A stretch of DNA of 7,265 nucleotides from assembly GCA_903960645.1 (NCBI GenBank), contig CAJCBN010000017.1:1-7265 (forward strand). The letters run 5' to 3'. The translations under genes were made by a program, and so were the position numbers. Below the pieces are notes generated by a model that was given only the letters and a program-made list of their open reading frames with translations, was not told the origin of the DNA and made no database searches. Numbering within the stretch: position 1 is the stretch's first letter; each line of letters opens with the position of its first letter. Shown one piece after another: positions 4,722-7,265 of this stretch. This DNA is from an uncultured Actinomycetes bacterium (lineage in GTDB: Bacteria; Actinomycetota; Thermoleophilia; Gaiellales; F1-60-MAGs149).

Positions 4722-6619
4722 TACTCCGCGACCTTCCGCGTCGCGATGCCCTCGCGCAGCGGCGACTTGGCGGCGGCGAAGAAGAGCTCGAGAGCCTCTT
4801 CGTCGGCGCCGCGCAGGAGCGCCACGTCGATCTCGTCGAGGCGCTCGGCGAGCCACGCGGCGTCGATGCGGCCGCGGCGCGCGCGCATCAGCTTGTCGTG
4901 GTGGGTGCGCTCGACGGACTCGTCGTCGGCGAAGAGCCGCTCGTGCAGCACCTCGCCGGGGCGCCGCCCGATGACGCTGATCTCGATGTCCTTGCCGGGC
5001 TCACGGCCCATCAGGCGAATCATGTCCTGCGCGAGATCCATGATCCGCACCGGATCGCCCATGTCAAGCACGAAGATGTCGCCCGACTGGCCAACACCGC
5101 CGGCCTGGACGATCAGCTGGACGGCCTCGGGGATCGTCATGAAGAAGCGCGTCATCTCCGGGTCCGTGACCGTGACGGGGCCGCCGTCGAGGATCTGGCG
5201 CCGGAACGTCGGGATCACCGAGCCGGACGAGCCGAGCACGTTGCCGAAGCGGACGGCCATGAAGCGCGTGCCGGGGCGCTCCTGCGCCTCGGCCTCGACG
5301 ACGTACTCGCAGAGTGCCTTCGAGGCGCCCATCGCGGTCTCCGAGATGACGGCCTTATCGGTCGAGACGAGCACGAAGCGCTCGACCCCGGCGTCGGCAG
5401 CGAGCTCGGCGAGGGCGCGCGTCGCGAGGACGTTGTTGCGCAGTGCGCTGAACGGGTTGCTCTCCATCAGCGGGACGTGCTTGTAGGCGGCGGCGTGGAA
5501 GATCACGTCCGGCTGCGCCTCCGCGATGATCTTGCGCATGCGGTCGACGTCCTTGACGTCGGCGACGCACGAGCGGACGTTCGGAATCTCGTGCTCGCGG
5601 AGCCACTGGTCGATCTGGAAGAGGTTGTCCTCGGCGTGGTCCACCAGCGTCAGCTGCGCGGGCGAGAGCCGGCTGATCTGCCGCACGAGCTCGGAGCCGA
5701 TCGAGCCGCCAGCGCCCGTCACGAGCACCGACTGGCCCGCCAGGTAGCCGCCCATGGAGGCGAGGTCGAGGTTGACGGGCTGGCGGCCGAGGATGTCCTC
5801 GACCTGCACCTCGCGCAGGCGGCGCAGCAGCGTCGGGTCGCCGTCGAGCAGGTCGTAGAGGCCCGGCAGCGTCTTGACCGGCACGCCGGCGCGGCGGCAG
5901 GCGTCGACGACGCGCTGGCGCGCGGTGCCGTCGGCGCCGGGCATCGCGATAACGACCTCGTCCGGCGGGGACGCCTTGAGGATCGCGGCGAGGTCGTGCG
6001 TCGTGCCGTCGACCTTGACGCCGTGGAGGCGCATGCCCTGCTTGCGCGGATCGTCGTCGCAGAGGCGGATCGGCGTCATCCGCAGCGAGCGGTTGGCAAG
6101 CATCTCGCGCACGATCACCGAGCCGGCGTCGCCCGCACCGACGACGAGCACCTCACGTCCACGCGGGAACAGCGTGCCGCGCCCCTCGAGGATCGTGCGC
6201 GCAACGGCGCGGACGCCGACGGTGCCGAGCAGCAGCAACAGGAACCAGATCGCAAGCACGCCGCGCGGCGGGGTGGCGGCGACGGGCGGGAAGAGGTTGG
6301 CGTAGAGCGCGACGACCACCAGGGCGATCACCGAGGCGCGGAGCAAGAGGCGAACATCACGCAGCGAGACGTAGCGCCACCAGCGGGTGTAGAGCCCGTT
6401 GGCGATGAAGACCGCCACGGTCAGGACGACGATCCACGGCAGCGTCGCCCAGAACAGCGTGTCCGCCCAGATCGGCACCACATCGAAGCGCAGCTGGAAC
6501 GCGAGCCACCAGGCGACCGCCGCCACGGCGGCATCCGCCGCCATATGACCCACGCGATGCCAGGAAGGGAGGCGCATATCAGCGATCATTATAGGTGGCT
6601 CGGGACTGGCCCGGGACAC
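4721..6619 (-). CDS. Membrane-anchored nucleotide-sugar 4,6-dehydratase/epimerase (FlaA1/CapD/WbpM family)
   Basis: Up to 632 residues, the length of the long WbpM/CapD class, which converts UDP-GlcNAc-type sugars to 4-keto-6-deoxy intermediates for surface polysaccharides. Four membrane segments occupy about 26-45, 55-76, 92-112 and 119-141. A first Rossmann domain follows with VLVVGAGDAGS (157-167), then the catalytic SDR domain with VLVTGAGGSIGSE (298-310), FHAAAYKHVPLME (374-386), STDKA (419-423), MGASK (430-434), FGNVLGSSGSVIP (458-470) and GRRPGEVLHERLF (551-563). Met430 occupies the usual SDR tyrosine position; this Met is a known trait of long WbpM-type members. The PTN normally before MGA is replaced by SET. 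The GTG at 6619 is the longest start; ATG 6577-6575 (residue 15) is also possible and fits a TATAAT 10 bases upstream, as near-leaderless translation. No start has a good ribosome binding site. It is first in the operon and shares one base with lysR. Confidence 0.93.
   Translation of the reverse strand: MSRASPEPPIMIADMRLPSWHRVGHMAADAAVAAVAWWLAFQLRFDVVPIWADTLFWATLPWIVVLTVAVFIANGLYTRWWRYVSLRDVRLLLRASVIALVVVALYANLFPPVAATPPRGVLAIWFLLLLLGTVGVRAVARTILEGRGTLFPRGREVLVVGAGDAGSVIVREMLANRSLRMTPIRLCDDDPRKQGMRLHGVKVDGTTHDLAAILKASPPDEVVIAMPGADGTARQRVVDACRRAGVPVKTLPGLYDLLDGDPTLLRRLREVQVEDILGRQPVNLDLASMGGYLAGQSVLVTGAGGSIGSELVRQISRLSPAQLTLVDHAEDNLFQIDQWLREHEIPNVRSCVADVKDVDRMRKIIAEAQPDVIFHAAAYKHVPLMESNPFSALRNNVLATRALAELAADAGVERFVLVSTDKAVISETAMGASKALCEYVVEAEAQERPGTRFMAVRFGNVLGSSGSVIPTFRRQILDGGPVTVTDPEMTRFFMTIPEAVQLIVQAGGVGQSGDIFVLDMGDPVRIMDLAQDMIRLMGREPGKDIEISVIGRRPGEVLHERLFADDESVERTHHDKLMRARRGRIDAAWLAERLDEIDVALLRGADEEALELFFAAAKSPLREGIATRKVAE
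6588..6593 (-). promoter_or_regulatory. Candidate -10 box (TATAAT) for the flaA1-like operon
   Basis: On the minus strand a consensus TATAAT reads from 6593 to 6588 and is followed by 10 bases and then the in-frame ATG at 6577-6575. Transcription would start about 7 bases on, leaving a leader of only a few bases. No good TTGACA-like -35 is seen at 16-19 bases upstream, which is common in actinomycete promoters. If this is the promoter, the GTG at 6619 and the ATG at 6589 cannot be the starts used from this transcript. A perfect AT-rich hexamer stands out in this GC background. Confidence 0.5.
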
Positions 6620-6623
6620 CTAT
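6591..6623. promoter_or_regulatory. Operator-like 33-base palindrome overlapping the -10
   Basis: ATAGGTG (6591-6597) and CACCTAT (6617-6623) are perfect 7 bp inverted arms. Inside them CGGG (6601-6604) and CCCG (6610-6613) form a second inverted pair around ACTGG, all about the same centre. The left arm overlaps the TATAAT box of the flaA1-like gene, the position expected of a repressor site. A further CATAGG at 6642-6647 pairs with CCTATG at 6619-6624, giving three related ATAGG half-sites in alternating orientation. LysR proteins favour T-N11-A sites, and this does not clearly fit one, so the binding protein is unknown. Confidence 0.45.
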
Positions 6624-6648
6624 GGACGGGTACGGCGCCGACATAGGC

Positions 6649-6683
6649 GGGACATTCGCCGTGCGGCCCCGGATTCATGTCCC
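6649..6683. promoter_or_regulatory. Inverted repeat GGGACAT - N21 - ATGTCCC upstream of the flaA1-like gene
   Basis: Perfect 7 bp arms lie at 6649-6655 and 6677-6683, in the non-coding gap between the DUF354-like gene and the flaA1-like gene. It could be a distal protein-binding site or chance. Confidence 0.25.
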
Positions 6684-6691
6684 TCGGCGGC

Positions 6692-6722
6692 GGACGTGAC
6701 CAAACCGGGGTTTGTCACGTCC
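6692..6722 (-). terminator. Strong hairpin downstream of the DUF354-like gene
   Basis: GGACGTGA (6692-6699) pairs with TCACGTCC (6715-6722), and CAAAC (6701-6705) with GTTTG (6710-6714), interrupted only by one bulged C at 6700. The total is 13 base pairs around a 4-base CGGG loop. It begins 22 bases past the TGA of the minus-strand DUF354-like gene, a usual place for a terminator, and would isolate that gene from the next operon. No T run follows on the minus strand. Because the arms are also a good palindrome, a protein-binding site for the downstream operon is the alternative. Confidence 0.55.
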
Positions 6723-6744
6723 GGCTTGCCATGACCGCCCGCGC

Positions 6745-7265
6745 TCAGACCAGCCCGTCGAAGGCCAGGTCCACCAGCGTGGCTGGATCACGCAGGGTCG
6801 GCGCCGCGGCGGGGCCACGCGGAGCGATCACGAGCTGGTCGACCCGCTGGAGCTGCTGGAGGCGGCCGGCGGTGATCAGCGCGCGATCAACGGCGCCGAG
6901 GGTGCCCGCGAAGGTCGTCCAGACCGGGGTGCCGAGGACGACGGCCTCGCGGTTCATCGTGCCGCCGGCCGAGACCACAAGGTCGGCAGTGGCGACGAGG
7001 CTGCGGGCGTCAACGGCACGCTCGGGCACGATCACGCGCTCCAACCTGAGCGCACGCACGGCGTCGGCCTGCTCGCGGGTGCGCGGCAGCACGATCTGGT
7101 CCACGCGGGGATCGGCCGACAGCACGCGCAGCACCTGCTCGAAGAGCGGGTTGTCCGTGCGGTGGTACAGGGCGAGCTCCGGGGGCGGGCGCATGATCGC
7201 GAGCAACGCGTCAGCGCGCACGCCGAGGTCGACACGCACCGACGGGTCGGCCTCGAAGCCCCACA
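6745..7265 (-). CDS. DUF354-family protein (GT-B-like, UDP-sugar epimerase/glycosyltransferase-related), C-terminal part
   Basis: The gene begins beyond the right edge; about 173 residues are visible, half of the usual 330-360. Reading in from the edge gives WGFEADPSVRVDLGVRAD, then the family block RPPPELALYHRTDNPLFEQV (about 7191-7132), IVLPRTREQADAVR, VIVPERAVDARSLVATADLV and the glycine-rich SAGGTMNREAVVLGTPVWTT (about 6972-6913), followed by AGTLGAVDRALI. These match the DUF354 family, whose fold resembles UDP-GlcNAc 2-epimerase and GT-B glycosyltransferases. No reaction is firmly established for the family to my knowledge. The in-frame GTG at 7239 is not the true start, as homology continues upstream of it. 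The gene ends at TGA 6747-6745, followed by a hairpin, and is separated from the flaA1-like gene by about 125 bases, so it belongs to a neighbouring unit of the same polysaccharide locus. Confidence 0.85.
   Translation of the reverse strand, partial: WGFEADPSVRVDLGVRADALLAIMRPPPELALYHRTDNPLFEQVLRVLSADPRVDQIVLPRTREQADAVRALRLERVIVPERAVDARSLVATADLVVSAGGTMNREAVVLGTPVWTTFAGTLGAVDRALITAGRLQQLQRVDQLVIAPRGPAAAPTLRDPATLVDLAFDGLV

Noticed and set aside
4722..4856. N-terminal extension of the LysR reading frame upstream of 4721
   Set aside because: The extra residues are an arginine-rich stretch within the 3' end of the flaA1-like gene. The LysR family begins right at the GTG in the TAGTG overlap.
4898..6646. 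Long plus-strand open frame (582 codons) opposite the flaA1-like gene
   Set aside because: It is the antisense shadow of a clearly homologous protein. Its translation is rich in R, A, D, H and E with no family motif, as expected when GC-rich codons are read on the other strand.

Overview
The window is very GC-rich with dense coding on both strands and GTG as well as ATG starts. This fits a high-GC actinomycete. A Thermoleophilia-type soil organism is my guess from the style of the glycosyltransferases and the DUF354-like protein, but nothing here proves it. Nearly all of the window is a cell-surface polysaccharide (capsule, exopolysaccharide or O-antigen-like) locus abutting the end of a proline-biosynthesis gene.

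Layout. On the plus strand, 1-336 is the 3' end of proA (glutamate-5-semialdehyde dehydrogenase). It is followed after 2 bases by a GT4-family glycosyltransferase (339-1388). Then comes about 396 bases without a credible gene (1389-1784). This stretch separates convergent transcription units and holds two related 30-base palindromes built on GGGCCCGGGCCC, one about 80 bases past the stop of each flanking gene, plus a 2 x 20 bp tandem repeat and small hairpins. On the minus strand, reading right to left, there is the C-terminal half of a DUF354-family protein (6745-7265, running off the right edge), a 31-base hairpin, and a promoter-like region with palindromes. A tightly packed three-gene unit follows: a membrane-anchored FlaA1/CapD/WbpM-type nucleotide-sugar dehydratase/epimerase (4721-6619), a LysR-type regulator sharing one base with it (3771-4721), and a two-domain GT4+GT2 glycosyltransferase starting 3 bases after the regulator (1785-3767).

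How the genes fit together. The FlaA1-like enzyme would make a modified (4,6-dehydrated) UDP-sugar at the membrane. The GT4 and GT2 domains would transfer sugars onto a lipid-linked or surface glycan, and the DUF354 protein has the look of a nucleotide-sugar-related GT-B protein. The LysR regulator sits inside the operon and may govern it. The best regulatory candidate is a consensus TATAAT upstream of the flaA1-like gene. It is overlapped by a 33-base imperfect palindrome and lies only 10 bases from an in-frame ATG, so a (near-)leaderless, operator-controlled start is plausible.

I do not see a mobile element, CRISPR array, RNA gene or defence system. The most interesting items are non-coding (the paired palindromes, the operator-like palindrome and the tandem repeat), together with the regulator placement and the fused glycosyltransferase.
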